Positions 22,467 to 31,081 of a DNA stretch of 64,000 nt are shown here, in pieces (position 1 is the first letter of the stretch; the number at the start of each line of letters is the position of its first letter). A program made the translations under genes and the position numbers. The notes beneath the pieces were generated by a model, which did no database searches, was not told where the DNA came from, and was given only the letters and a program-made list of their open reading frames with translations. Origin of the DNA: Yersinia massiliensis (lineage in GTDB: Bacteria; Pseudomonadota; Gammaproteobacteria; Enterobacterales; Enterobacteriaceae); NCBI RefSeq assembly GCF_003048255.1, contig NZ_CP028487.1, positions 1,426,001 to 1,490,000 of the forward strand, written 5' to 3'.

Positions 22467-22513
22467 AGGTTAAATGCCTTTAAATTCCTAATCACGAGTA
22501 TGGATACCGCAAT

Positions 22514-22870
22514 ATGAAATTAGTGCAAAAAATATCTTTGCTACTGGCAACTGCTGTATTGGCAGGCTGCGCCACAGCACCAAAACCTATTTACAACTGG
22601 GATAACTACCAAGCAACGATTTATGATTACTATAAATCAGATAGCAGCCCTGAAGAGCAAATTACGGCTTTAAAAGAAAATATTGAAAAATCTCGCGCGA
22701 AAAATATGCCGGTCCCGCCGGGTCTGCATGCCCATTTAGGCATGCTGTATGGCAACACTGGGCATACCGATTTAGCCATGGCTGAGTTCAATACCGAGAA
22801 GGCAGCATTCCCAGAGTCTGCGCCATTTATGGATTTCTTGATGAGCAAGGATAAAGGGGCATTTAAATGA
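22514..22870 (+). CDS. DUF4810 lipoprotein
   Basis: A 118-residue lipoprotein: lipobox LAGC (residues 16-19), then PIYNWDNYQATIYDYYKSDSSPEEQITALKENIEKSRAKNMPVPPGLHAHLGMLYGNTGHTDLAMAEFNTEKAAFPES, which has one TPR-like helical pair. DUF4810 proteins occur between CsgG-like and DUF799 lipoproteins, as here. The last codons overlap the next gene by 4 bp, so the two are translationally coupled. The role is unknown. Confidence 0.84.
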   Translation: MKLVQKISLLLATAVLAGCATAPKPIYNWDNYQATIYDYYKSDSSPEEQITALKENIEKSRAKNMPVPPGLHAHLGMLYGNTGHTDLAMAEFNTEKAAFPESAPFMDFLMSKDKGAFK

Positions 22871-23523
22871 AATCGATTTTCGCAATATGCGCGGTCATGA
22901 TGGCATTGCTACTGACGGGGTGTGCTAAGCCAGTACAGCATGACTATTCAGCCTTTAAGCAAAGCAAACCCAAAAGTATTTTGGTACTGTTGCCGCAAAA
23001 CCAATCACCCGAAGTGGCTGCTAGCCATGGCATGTTATCTCAGGTCACACTTCCATTATCTGAAGCGGGTTATTACGTGTTGCCGGTCGCCGTGGTTGAA
23101 GAGACATTTAAGCAAAATGGCATGACAAACGCAGGTGACATCAGTGCGGCTAGTCCAGCTAAATTGCATAAAATCTTTGGTGCAGATGCGGTGCTCTACA
23201 TTACCGTGGTGCAATATGGCACTTCTTATCAAATCATCACCAGTGATACTCGCGTAACAGCGAATGCTAAATTGGTCGATTTGAGAAATGGTCAATTGCT
23301 GTGGAGCGGCAGTGCGACGGCATCGAGCAACGAGGGTGATAATTCATCGGGTGGCATCATTGGTATGCTGGTTCAAGCCGCGGTAACCCAAATAAGCAAT
23401 ACCCTGACCGATCGTAGCCACGATATTGCCGGTGTTACGAGCGCTCGTATGCTGACTGCGGGAACACCTAACGGTATTTTGTATGGTCCGCGTTCACCAC
23501 AATACGGTAAAGAAGCTCACTAA
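22867..23523 (+). CDS. DUF799 (GNA1162-like) lipoprotein
   Basis: A 218-residue lipoprotein with lipobox LLTGC near residue 16. It carries the DUF799 features KPKSILVLLPQNQSPEVAASHGMLSQVTLPLSEAGYYVLPVAVVEETFKQNG, then FGADAVLYITVVQYGTSYQIITSDTRVTANAKLVDLRNGQLLWSGSA. The Neisseria relative GNA1162 is a surface vaccine antigen that resembles the TolB N-terminal domain. It ends the trio; a terminator follows at 23540. Confidence 0.84.
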   Translation: MKSIFAICAVMMALLLTGCAKPVQHDYSAFKQSKPKSILVLLPQNQSPEVAASHGMLSQVTLPLSEAGYYVLPVAVVEETFKQNGMTNAGDISAASPAKLHKIFGADAVLYITVVQYGTSYQIITSDTRVTANAKLVDLRNGQLLWSGSATASSNEGDNSSGGIIGMLVQAAVTQISNTLTDRSHDIAGVTSARMLTAGTPNGILYGPRSPQYGKEAH

Positions 23524-23539
23524 GCCTCTTGAGTACATT

Positions 23540-23571
23540 TGCCCCCTAAACGAGTAGGGGGCATTTATTTC
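23540..23571. terminator. Terminator after the lipoprotein trio
   Basis: TGCCCCCTA and TAGGGGGCA pair over 9 bp around AACGAG, followed by TTTATTTC. Confidence 0.85.
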
Positions 23572-23617
23572 AATCCTTCTCCTAAATCAATCCTTCGCCC
23601 AAATCAATCCTTCATTT
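23568..23617 (+). repeat. Three tandem 16-17-bp degenerate repeats
   Basis: Units sharing the core ATCAATCCTTC (TTTCAATCCTTCTCCT, AAATCAATCCTTCGCCC, AAATCAATCCTTCATTT) run into the napF-like stop codon. Confidence 0.65.
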
Positions 23618-24157
23618 TTGTTCAATTAGCTGCATCTCTAGCGCCACGGCAGGGCATCTAAAGGTGCATTCGCCACAACCATCACAAAGGTCATCAATGA
23701 GTCTTGGTGGCTGTTGAGTTTGCCACTGTAAGGCTTGTCGCTCACAATAATCAGCACAGCTGTCACAATAGAGATAACTGTTTTGGCAGGTGTTTTTCAC
23801 CACGGGTCGTGCTGCGATAGCGTATGAGGAGTGGGATAATGCACCCGTTTGGCAGGCCGTGTTGCAGGCATGACAGCGGCCACAATATTGTGTGGAAAAA
23901 TCTAACTCTGGCCGTTGGTTCACCATCACGATCAGGCTTTCGCCACAGGCATCGGCACATGCGTGACAGCCGGTACAACGCTGTAGGAAAAGATTTTCTG
24001 CCACGGCGCCAGGTGGCCGAATAGCTGTCGTCGCGGGGAGCGTTGATGAGTAAGCGTCAAGAGGCTGAGCGCCTTTTAACAACCCACGGAACAACCCTCG
24101 TCGGCTGATAGTGCGGCTTTCCATGTAAGCTTTATAGTAGCGCTCGTCTTTTATCAT
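23612..24157 (-). CDS. napF: NapF-like 4Fe-4S ferredoxin-type protein
   Basis: A 181-residue protein with Cys clusters CTGCHACADACGES, CGRCHACNTACQTGA, CDSCADYCERQA and CDGCGECTFRCPAVA, the arrangement of NapF. The N-terminus has SRRGLFRGLLKG, a twin-arginine-like motif as in NapF. NapF is a cytoplasmic protein thought to help mature or transfer electrons to the NapA molybdoenzyme before export. Here it is the last gene behind dmsABC and dmsD, so a role in DMSO-reductase maturation is possible; that is inference. Confidence 0.82.
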   Translation of the reverse strand: MIKDERYYKAYMESRTISRRGLFRGLLKGAQPLDAYSSTLPATTAIRPPGAVAENLFLQRCTGCHACADACGESLIVMVNQRPELDFSTQYCGRCHACNTACQTGALSHSSYAIAARPVVKNTCQNSYLYCDSCADYCERQALQWQTQQPPRLIDDLCDGCGECTFRCPAVALEMQLIEQK

Positions 24158-24182
24158 TGTTCTCTATTGCCGCTATTTTATG

Positions 24183-24257
24183 TTTAGCGAAACCATGTTC
24201 ATTGAAACTACATTCATCGAAACTATGTTCACCGAAACTATGTTCAGCGAAATACTG
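24183..24257 (+). repeat. Five tandem 15-bp repeats between dmsD and napF
   Basis: Units with consensus TTCA(T/C)CGAAACTATG: TTTAGCGAAACCATG, TTCATTGAAACTACA, TTCATCGAAACTATG, TTCACCGAAACTATG and TTCAGCGAAATACTG. The dmsD stop codon lies in the last unit. The same 15-bp unit, on the opposite strand, occurs inside dmsD at 24439-24513. Confidence 0.8.
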
Positions 24258-24903
24258 GGTAAGACTGAGGCTGTAAGTTCAATTCGGTTTGCAGGGTTTT
24301 CAGGTAACTCTCACAGATAACAGCCAATATCGGATAGACCTGATGTTCGGTCTGGGCATTTTTGACAAACTCAAGGTAGCGATAAGCCCACGGCAGTAAA
24401 TGCTCGGTGAGCAGCACAGTCGCGGCTTCGCTCGGTGGTTGTTTCGATGAATGTTGTTTCGCTGAGTATTGTTTCGATGGATGTTGTTTTGTTGAATCTT
24501 GTTCCAGCAAATACACCCAAGCCAAGAGCATCAAGCCAAACTGATCTTCCGGCTCACGGATAGCGCTTTGGCTTACCAATCCTAATCCAGTTAAAAACTC
24601 GCGATATCGCAGGGTACTGGCCCCCATCAAGCAATTTTCTTTGTCTAAATAAACCGATCCCCAAGGCGGGGCCGGCATCTCGCCTTGTCCTTCAAACAGA
24701 ATCGAAAAATCATATTCCAGTGCTTCGGGGTTAATATCGTGCAGTTGCTGGCAATATTGTGCAATTTCAACCCGATCCGGCCAAGGAAAATACTCGGTGA
24801 TTTGTGGCAATAACGGCCAAAGCTGCCGCGCGGTTTCGGATTGCGGAGGAGAGTAAAAAAGTGCGCCTAAAATACGTGGCAGCGTTGTCACTAATAACGT
24901 CAA
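24244..24903 (-). CDS. dmsD: Tat proofreading chaperone DmsD (TorD family)
   Basis: A 219-residue TorD/DmsD-family chaperone. The family core is seen in EALEYDFSILFEGQGEMPAPPWGSVYLDKENCLMGASTLRYREFLTGLGL and in EPEDQFGLMLLAWVYLLEQ, with HLLPWAYRYLEFV. It binds the twin-arginine signal of DmsA and holds it until cofactor loading. An unusual low-complexity insert (about residues 130-155, DSTKQHPSKQYSAKQHSSKQ) is encoded by 15-bp direct repeats. The gene lies 96 bp downstream of dmsC. YnfI is the same protein in E. coli. Confidence 0.86.
   Translation of the reverse strand: MTLLVTTLPRILGALFYSPPQSETARQLWPLLPQITEYFPWPDRVEIAQYCQQLHDINPEALEYDFSILFEGQGEMPAPPWGSVYLDKENCLMGASTLRYREFLTGLGLVSQSAIREPEDQFGLMLLAWVYLLEQDSTKQHPSKQYSAKQHSSKQPPSEAATVLLTEHLLPWAYRYLEFVKNAQTEHQVYPILAVICESYLKTLQTELNLQPQSYPVFR
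24439..24513 (-). repeat. In-frame 15-bp repeat array inside dmsD
   Basis: On the plus strand the units are TTGTTTCGATGAATG, TTGTTTCGCTGAGTA, TTGTTTCGATGGATG, TTGTTTTGTTGAATC and a decayed TTGTTCCAGCAAATA. Read as dmsD they encode pentapeptides of the form x-(S/P)-(S/T/A)-K-Q. The reverse complement of the first unit differs at one of 15 positions from 24211-24225 in the intergenic array. Confidence 0.8.
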
Positions 24904-24999
24904 AATGATCTCTCTTTAGGCTCTATTAGCTTAAATTGGATGAGCCGCAGGTGGCCCATCCAAGGTTGAACTATAAGCGAATAAAATCAAAAAATTAGG

Positions 25000-25776
25000 T
25001 TACATTGGCACTTGCCAAAGATTATAAAAAGCAATACGCCCAGCCAGTTCGCCAATAACCAACACTGAAGCACTGACCGCCAGAGTAGCGCGTGGGATCC
25101 TATCTTTTAGCAGTGCAGCGGAAGCCACAAAAATACCCAATGTCAGTAGCAAAATTTGGGCTCCCCAAAGCCAGGCTTGCTGACTACTGAGGTCCACGGC
25201 ACTTTGCCCGAGGAAACTGAGATAACCGGGCTTATTCACCAATGTGACAATCGCACCGATGAGCAGGGCTGTCGCACCTAACTGGCGAGCACCCGCCACC
25301 ATGGCAAACGCACCGCCGCCGACCAGCACCGTCATCCACAATTGCAGCGAAGTATAGGACGTATCCCAATTAGGCACGGTTGTCAGTTGGTAAACCTCGG
25401 TAATTGACCAAGCAAAGGCGAGCCCAAATATCACCGTAGCCACATTGAACAGGCCCGCCAGTACGGTATTTTTGACGATAACCGAGAAAAATACGGTGCC
25501 ACAGGCCATGGCAACAAACAGGCCACTGAGCAGAATTTCGTTACTCATTGGCGAGCGGCCTACCCCCATCAACATGGTGGCGGCGCGCAGCGGTTGCCCG
25601 ACGTGTAATGTGCCGACGATCAGGCCCGCTATCATCAATATCAGTCCAATAATATTGGCGTGTTTAAGCTGTAATGCCGTCGTCATGCCGAGTTTGTGGC
25701 TCACTAGCGCCAATGCAAACAACCCGACGGCGGTTTGCCCCAGCACCGTGAAAAATACTAAGGGTAATTCATGCAT
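25000..25776 (-). CDS. dmsC: DMSO reductase membrane anchor DmsC
   Basis: A 258-residue protein with eight hydrophobic helices and the DmsC N-terminus MHELPLVFFTVLGQTAVGLFAL. DmsC anchors the DmsAB dimer in the inner membrane and oxidises menaquinol. Other blocks: GTLHVGQPLRAATMLMGVGRSPMSNEILLSG and the closing FYNLWQVPM. The ATG at 25774-25776 begins one base after the dmsB stop codon; the longer upstream frame overlaps dmsB and is not the start. Confidence 0.9.
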   Translation of the reverse strand: MHELPLVFFTVLGQTAVGLFALALVSHKLGMTTALQLKHANIIGLILMIAGLIVGTLHVGQPLRAATMLMGVGRSPMSNEILLSGLFVAMACGTVFFSVIVKNTVLAGLFNVATVIFGLAFAWSITEVYQLTTVPNWDTSYTSLQLWMTVLVGGGAFAMVAGARQLGATALLIGAIVTLVNKPGYLSFLGQSAVDLSSQQAWLWGAQILLLTLGIFVASAALLKDRIPRATLAVSASVLVIGELAGRIAFYNLWQVPM

Positions 25777-25777
25777 T

Positions 25778-26395
25778 TTATACCTCCGCCGGATTTTGGA
25801 TGCGGCCTGATGTGTCGCCGGATGGTTTGGCATCACGATGACTTCTAATGACCAAATTAGGCTGTGTCAGATGTGCGTGCGGTAACGGCGCAATGGCATT
25901 GGTTTCACCGTACTTATCTCTTAATAGGGTGATGTCATCGAAATCGAGCGCACGTTGTGGGCAAGATTCGACGCAAACGGGTTTATGCCCTTCAGCAACC
26001 CGCTGATAGCAGCCATCACATTTGGTCATCAGTTTTTTCGTGGCATCAAATTGTGGTGCGCCATACGGACAGCGCATTTCACAATAGCGGCAGCCGACGC
26101 AGAGGTCTTGATTAACCACCACCAAACCGTCTTCCTCACGTTTATGCATGGCACCGGTTGGGCAGCCTGTCACGCAAGTGGGGGATGAGCAGTGATTGCA
26201 GGCAATCGATAAATAGTAATTGAACACATTTTGTACCCAGAGATTGCCTTGCTGGGTCCAACTTCCACCACCATATTCATACACGCGGCGCAGCTTTGGC
26301 CCAAGATCCAGATTCTTTTCATCCTTGCAGCTGATCTGGCAGGTTTTACAGCCCGTGCACTTGGTTGAATCGACAAAAAAACCATATTGCTTCAT
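25778..26395 (-). CDS. dmsB: DMSO reductase iron-sulfur subunit DmsB
   Basis: A 205-residue protein with four ferredoxin-type Cys groups: CTGCKTCQISCKDEKN, CNHCSSPTCVTGCPTGAMHK, CVGCRYCEMRCPYGAP and CDGCYQRVAEGHKPVCVESCPQRALDF. It carries electrons from DmsC to DmsA. The start is 11 bp after the dmsA stop codon. Confidence 0.93.
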   Translation of the reverse strand: MKQYGFFVDSTKCTGCKTCQISCKDEKNLDLGPKLRRVYEYGGGSWTQQGNLWVQNVFNYYLSIACNHCSSPTCVTGCPTGAMHKREEDGLVVVNQDLCVGCRYCEMRCPYGAPQFDATKKLMTKCDGCYQRVAEGHKPVCVESCPQRALDFDDITLLRDKYGETNAIAPLPHAHLTQPNLVIRSHRDAKPSGDTSGRIQNPAEV

Positions 26396-26406
26396 TTTTC
26401 AGATCC

Positions 26407-28830
26407 TTATGCACGTTTTACTTCAACGAGATTGGTATGTTGCGGGTTACCTTTCGCTAGCGGAGAAGGTCGCAGCGTGGTTAAGGTATTGATACACCCG
26501 CCGACGTCGACGCCCTCTTTATTGAGATTACGCCATGCCCCTTGTGGCACGGTGATCACGCCCGGTAAGACCCTTTCGGTGATTTTGACAGCAATGCGAA
26601 TACGGCCACGGTCATTGAAAATCTCAACCATGTCACCTTGCTGAATGCCCCGAGCCTGCGCATCAATGGGGTTCATCCAGAACTGATGAGGAACGGCTTC
26701 GCGCAACATCGCGACATTGTAATAAGAAGAATGGGTATGGCCTTTGATATGGAAACCGGTCATCTGTAACGGGTAGGTTTTCATGGTTTCGATATCACTG
26801 ACGCCTTCAAACGTCGGGCAATATTCTGCGACAGCGGTAATGCGATCACCCGGTGCCAGTTGCCACTCTTTTTCCAGCGTGGCCAGTGCTTCGGAGTAGA
26901 TCTCAATTTTGCCGGACGGTGTTTTGAGTGGGTGATTGAGTGGGTCATCACGGAAGGCTTTTAAGGCAATATATTCGCTACTATCAGCATAAATACGGTC
27001 GATAATGCCTTGGTCATCGGTTTGCTCAAAAGGCGGCAATGCGGGATTCTTATCACGCATCTTGTTATAGCTGATTTCAATCCATTCTTGCTGCGTATGG
27101 CCTTCAGTAAAGGCATCGCCAATCCCGAGCTTCGTGGCGATTTCAGCGAGAACATCATACGACGGGCGACATTCCCACAGCGGATCGATAGCATTTTGCA
27201 GCCGCGTGACGTAGTGATAAGCGCCACTGGCGTAGGAGTTATCAATCAGATCGTTGGATTCCACCGAGGTGACATCAGGTAAGAGTAAATCTGCATATTT
27301 GGCAGAGTTAGTCATGTGGTTTTCCCACACCAAAATAAACTCGCACAGCGATTCATCTTGTAAAATGTTGTGGGTTTTATTCAGATCAGAATGCTGATTT
27401 CCAATAACGTTACTGGCGTAATTCCACATAAACTTAATATTAGTATCAAGTTTGTCTTTATTCTTCACATGGGCATTTTGCGCGGTCATCTCGGTGCCAC
27501 GGAAAATAGCATCCGTCCACATAAAGCAAGGAATGGCTGTTTTCACTGGGTTAGGAATACTGAATCCCGGAACAGGGTATTTTACGTTTCCACCCCATGC
27601 GCCAGTATTGGTTCCTGCTCGTCCAATATTCCCCGTCATGAGCGGTAACATCATAATTGAGCGAGCGGCTTGCTCACCATTGGCGCTGCGTTGAATGCCC
27701 CAACCTTGCGAAATCCAAGCCGCGCGGGCATTGCCTAATTCTCGGGCCAATTGAGTAATACGCACTGGGTCGATACCGGTTATTTCGCTCGCCCATTGCG
27801 GGGTTTTCTCTACTCCGTCATTGCCATTGCCTAAAATATAATCCTTATACGAGCCATTGGCAGGGGCTGAATCGGGTAGGGTTGTGGCATCCCAGCCGAC
27901 ACAATATTCTTGCAGGAAATCCTCATCGGTGAGATTTTCCTTGATTAGGACATACCCTAATGCCGCGACGAGTGCGGCATCTGTGCCAGGGAATATCGGT
28001 ATCCATTCTGCATTTAAGGTGGTGACACTGTCGGTCATTCGGGGATCAATAATAATGACCTTGGCTTTGCTTTTTCCTAGAGCATGGATCGTCTCAATAT
28101 ATTGACCACCGCCTGACATACGTGTTTCTGCCAGATTATGACCAAACATCACCACTAAATCTGAGTTTTTAATTTCATCCAGCAAGGTTTCATCAGCATT
28201 ACCATAAATATAAGGCATCACGGTATTTATTTGAGCGGTAGAATAAGTACCGTGTTGATCGAGAAAACCACCCAGTAAGCTCAGCATTCTTTTACAGGCA
28301 TTACGGCCTTGTAAATTAGCGCCGGTCGAACCGGAACCGTATTGATAATAAATGGCTTCGTTACCGTATTGTGCGATGGTCTTTTTCAGGTTGTCCGCCA
28401 CGATGGTGGTCGCTTCATCCCAACTAATACGTTTAAATTTACCTTCACCGCGCTTACCAACACGTAGCATGGGGTATTTCACCCGATCGGGGTGATATGT
28501 TTTCCAGCGAACAGATCGGCCACGTAGACACGGGCGAATCTGATGCTCGCCAAAAGTCGAATCGTCATAAATAGCTTCATTAGCAATTTTAATAATTTCG
28601 CCATTCTTAACGTGAACTTTCAGTGGGCAACGACTACCACAGTTGACCAAACAAGCGCTGTATTTAATGGTTTCTTCGCTTGTTGCTGGTGTTTGGGCTG
28701 ATGTAGCCTGAGCAGCGAAAGGAAGAGTGATTGAACCCGCAATAGCCGCAGCACCGGTCACTGCGGCAGATGTTTGAATAAATTCACGGCGACTCAGTGA
28801 ACCCTGGGGTGGTTTTTTATTGTTATTCAT
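26407..28830 (-). CDS. dmsA: DMSO reductase molybdopterin subunit DmsA (YnfE/F type)
   Basis: An 807-residue molybdoenzyme. The twin-arginine signal is SRREFIQTSAAVTGAAAIAGSITLPFAAQA. An N-terminal FS0 motif CLVNCGSRCPLKVHV...CLRG precedes the bis-MGD domains. The Mo ligand Ser lies in QHGTYSTAQIN, at the position of E. coli DmsA YSSAQ. C-terminal GGCINTLTTLRPSPLAKGNPQHTNLVEVKRA matches. The ATG at 28830 is chosen because AAAGG is 8 bp upstream; an ATG at 28854 lacks a RBS. It reduces DMSO and other S- and N-oxides in the periplasm. An FNR site lies about 100 bp upstream. YnfE/YnfF is the close alternative. Confidence 0.9.
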   Translation of the reverse strand: MNNNKKPPQGSLSRREFIQTSAAVTGAAAIAGSITLPFAAQATSAQTPATSEETIKYSACLVNCGSRCPLKVHVKNGEIIKIANEAIYDDSTFGEHQIRPCLRGRSVRWKTYHPDRVKYPMLRVGKRGEGKFKRISWDEATTIVADNLKKTIAQYGNEAIYYQYGSGSTGANLQGRNACKRMLSLLGGFLDQHGTYSTAQINTVMPYIYGNADETLLDEIKNSDLVVMFGHNLAETRMSGGGQYIETIHALGKSKAKVIIIDPRMTDSVTTLNAEWIPIFPGTDAALVAALGYVLIKENLTDEDFLQEYCVGWDATTLPDSAPANGSYKDYILGNGNDGVEKTPQWASEITGIDPVRITQLARELGNARAAWISQGWGIQRSANGEQAARSIMMLPLMTGNIGRAGTNTGAWGGNVKYPVPGFSIPNPVKTAIPCFMWTDAIFRGTEMTAQNAHVKNKDKLDTNIKFMWNYASNVIGNQHSDLNKTHNILQDESLCEFILVWENHMTNSAKYADLLLPDVTSVESNDLIDNSYASGAYHYVTRLQNAIDPLWECRPSYDVLAEIATKLGIGDAFTEGHTQQEWIEISYNKMRDKNPALPPFEQTDDQGIIDRIYADSSEYIALKAFRDDPLNHPLKTPSGKIEIYSEALATLEKEWQLAPGDRITAVAEYCPTFEGVSDIETMKTYPLQMTGFHIKGHTHSSYYNVAMLREAVPHQFWMNPIDAQARGIQQGDMVEIFNDRGRIRIAVKITERVLPGVITVPQGAWRNLNKEGVDVGGCINTLTTLRPSPLAKGNPQHTNLVEVKRA

Positions 28831-28926
28831 CGACATTACCTTTGCTAAAGACATTATCTGGCGAAAATAAAAAAATCAGAATAAAGCGGTTATCCTCCAC
28901 CTTATGAAATAAATTGTTACTTTCAT

Positions 28927-28940
28927 ATGATGTAAATCAA
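28927..28940 (-). promoter_or_regulatory. FNR site upstream of dmsA
   Basis: On the minus strand TTGAT-TTAC-ATCAT matches the FNR consensus TTGAT-N4-ATCAA at 9 of 10 positions. Anaerobic activation by FNR is known for dmsABC in E. coli. Position about 100 bp before the start codon suits a class II promoter. Confidence 0.72.
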
Positions 28941-29192
28941 TTAAGGCGAGGTAACGATATTTCCAAGGAAAGTAATGTGAGCGTAGCGAGAGTTATTAAT
29001 AATTTTTATAGAGATATTAACGGTTCTCTATACATATTATTAATACAATTAAAAAATGAGCTAGCTGTAATAAAGAATCACTCTCAAATGAAACTGGAAT
29101 ATTTCATTTAAGCTAATGGGTGTTTTAAATTTAATTTATTTTATCTTTCTCAAGAAAAGTCTTAATTTCCTGCTGCGTGCCTGGAGAATAGG
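28941..29192. other. Intergenic region upstream of dmsA
   Basis: AT-rich, without a convincing gene. A 65-codon plus-strand frame from 28914 crosses the FNR site and has no RBS or similarity, so it is not called. Confidence 0.5.
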
Positions 29193-29315
29193 ATGAGACT
29201 ATTCTTGTATTTACTGTGCAGTTTCGGACAGTTTATTTTATCGTTTGTTGGGTTTATTGCCTCACTGGTTGACTTAAAGGGTATCGAGATTCCTTATTCT
29301 CCAAATAATGGATAG
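29193..29315 (+). CDS. Candidate 40-residue membrane peptide
   Basis: ATG at 29193 is preceded by GGAG with 6-bp spacing. The frame encodes MRLFLYLLCSFGQFILSFVG then FIASLVDLKGIEIPYSPNNG and stops at TAG. The first 26 residues form one hydrophobic helix; the tail is polar. I do not recognise it. It ends 69 bp before the RAT of bglG and might be a leader peptide, an independent small membrane protein, or chance. Support rests on the RBS, ATG and helix only. Confidence 0.4.
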   Translation: MRLFLYLLCSFGQFILSFVGFIASLVDLKGIEIPYSPNNG

Positions 29316-29383
29316 ATCCCCATCACGTTTTTCATTATTAGCGGCTTGTTGTCGGGGAGTAACATGGTAATTTAGCTAGAGTT

Positions 29384-29413
29384 GGATTGTCACCGTCAAT
29401 GGCGGGCAAAACC
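29384..29413 (+). promoter_or_regulatory. RAT element in the bglG leader
   Basis: GGATTGTCACCG, a loop and CGGGCAAAACC form a second BglG-type RAT. Compared with the bglF copy, the CTG/CAG pairing is replaced by CCG/CGG, so pairing is kept by compensatory change. It overlaps the leader terminator. Confidence 0.88.
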
Positions 29414-29458
29414 TGATTGAGTGGCTTGATGAATGCTACTAAGTCAGGTTTTTTTGTT
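29408..29458 (+). terminator. Leader terminator of bglG
   Basis: AAACCTGATTGAGTGGC pairs with GCTACTAAGTCAGGTTT (wobble pairs and one mismatch) around TTGATGAAT, followed by TTTTTTG. Confidence 0.8.
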
Positions 29459-29469
29459 TTCAGGGCTAA

Positions 29470-30318
<849 letters not shown>

Positions 30319-30410
30319 AATATCGCTTCGTAGAGGCGAGTGCAGGATTCGGCTATTATTCTATCTTGGGTTGCGATTGTTTAGGTTTGACTACGCAAGG
30401 AATTAGCGCG

Positions 30411-30929
30411 ATGGCGAAAGTCACTCATCGTTTTGATCGAAAAAATCTCTTCGGAGAACAGAATATCCACGCGGTTTTTGAAGTTAGCCTGTTGTTAAAA
30501 GCCATTTTGGCCGTGATGGAAATTATCGCTGGGATTTTAACCTACTTTATTACTCCGCAATTTTTGCTTCATCTGTTACATCGCATTACGCAGGTTGAAT
30601 TTATCGAAGACCGTGGTGATGTCGTGGCGAATTATTTGCTGCATGCTGCACAGAGTCTTTCCATCAGCAGTTTGCATTTTGCGGCTTTTTATTTGGTCGC
30701 TCACGGTGCGATTAAATTGTGGATCATTGTCGGGCTGTGGCGCAAAAAGTTAGGCTATTATCCTATGGCCATTGTTATTTTTAGCTTATTTATTGCTTAT
30801 CAACTCTATCGTTATACTTTCACCCACTCACCGATGTTGATTCTGATAACGCTCTTGGATGTGGTGGTGATTGTGTTGACCATACTCGAATACCGGCAGT
30901 TGCGACATGGGACGAAACCTGCGGGCTAA
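30411..30929 (+). CDS. DUF2127 membrane protein
   Basis: A 172-residue protein with four hydrophobic segments: LLLKAILAVMEIIAGILTYFI, SISSLHFAAFYLVAHGAIKLWIIVGLW, YYPMAIVIFSLFIAYQLYRY and LILITLLDVVVIVLTILEY. This is the DUF2127 pattern. The ATG at 30411 is preferred over 30366, because AGGA precedes it and residues 16 on are typical. The function is unknown. It follows bglG by 92 bp, but may have its own promoter. Confidence 0.8.
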   Translation: MAKVTHRFDRKNLFGEQNIHAVFEVSLLLKAILAVMEIIAGILTYFITPQFLLHLLHRITQVEFIEDRGDVVANYLLHAAQSLSISSLHFAAFYLVAHGAIKLWIIVGLWRKKLGYYPMAIVIFSLFIAYQLYRYTFTHSPMLILITLLDVVVIVLTILEYRQLRHGTKPAG

Positions 30930-31081
30930 GCGCCTCGAGCCGGTTTATTCTGATCCAACGCCCTACTAAATACCAAGCGATGTGTGCATAAGTGCTTATC
31001 CCCTTTTGCTAAAGCACTATCTCTACATTTTCCTGTTTGTTCGGATCAAACAATGGCTTAACATAGCTATCACTTTTTTGC

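Noticed and set aside
24183..24513. CRISPR array
   Set aside because: Units are 15 bp and directly adjoining with no spacers, and there are no cas genes.
28914..29111. 65-codon plus-strand frame upstream of dmsA
   Set aside because: It crosses the FNR site, lacks a RBS and has no recognisable features; AT-rich DNA explains it.
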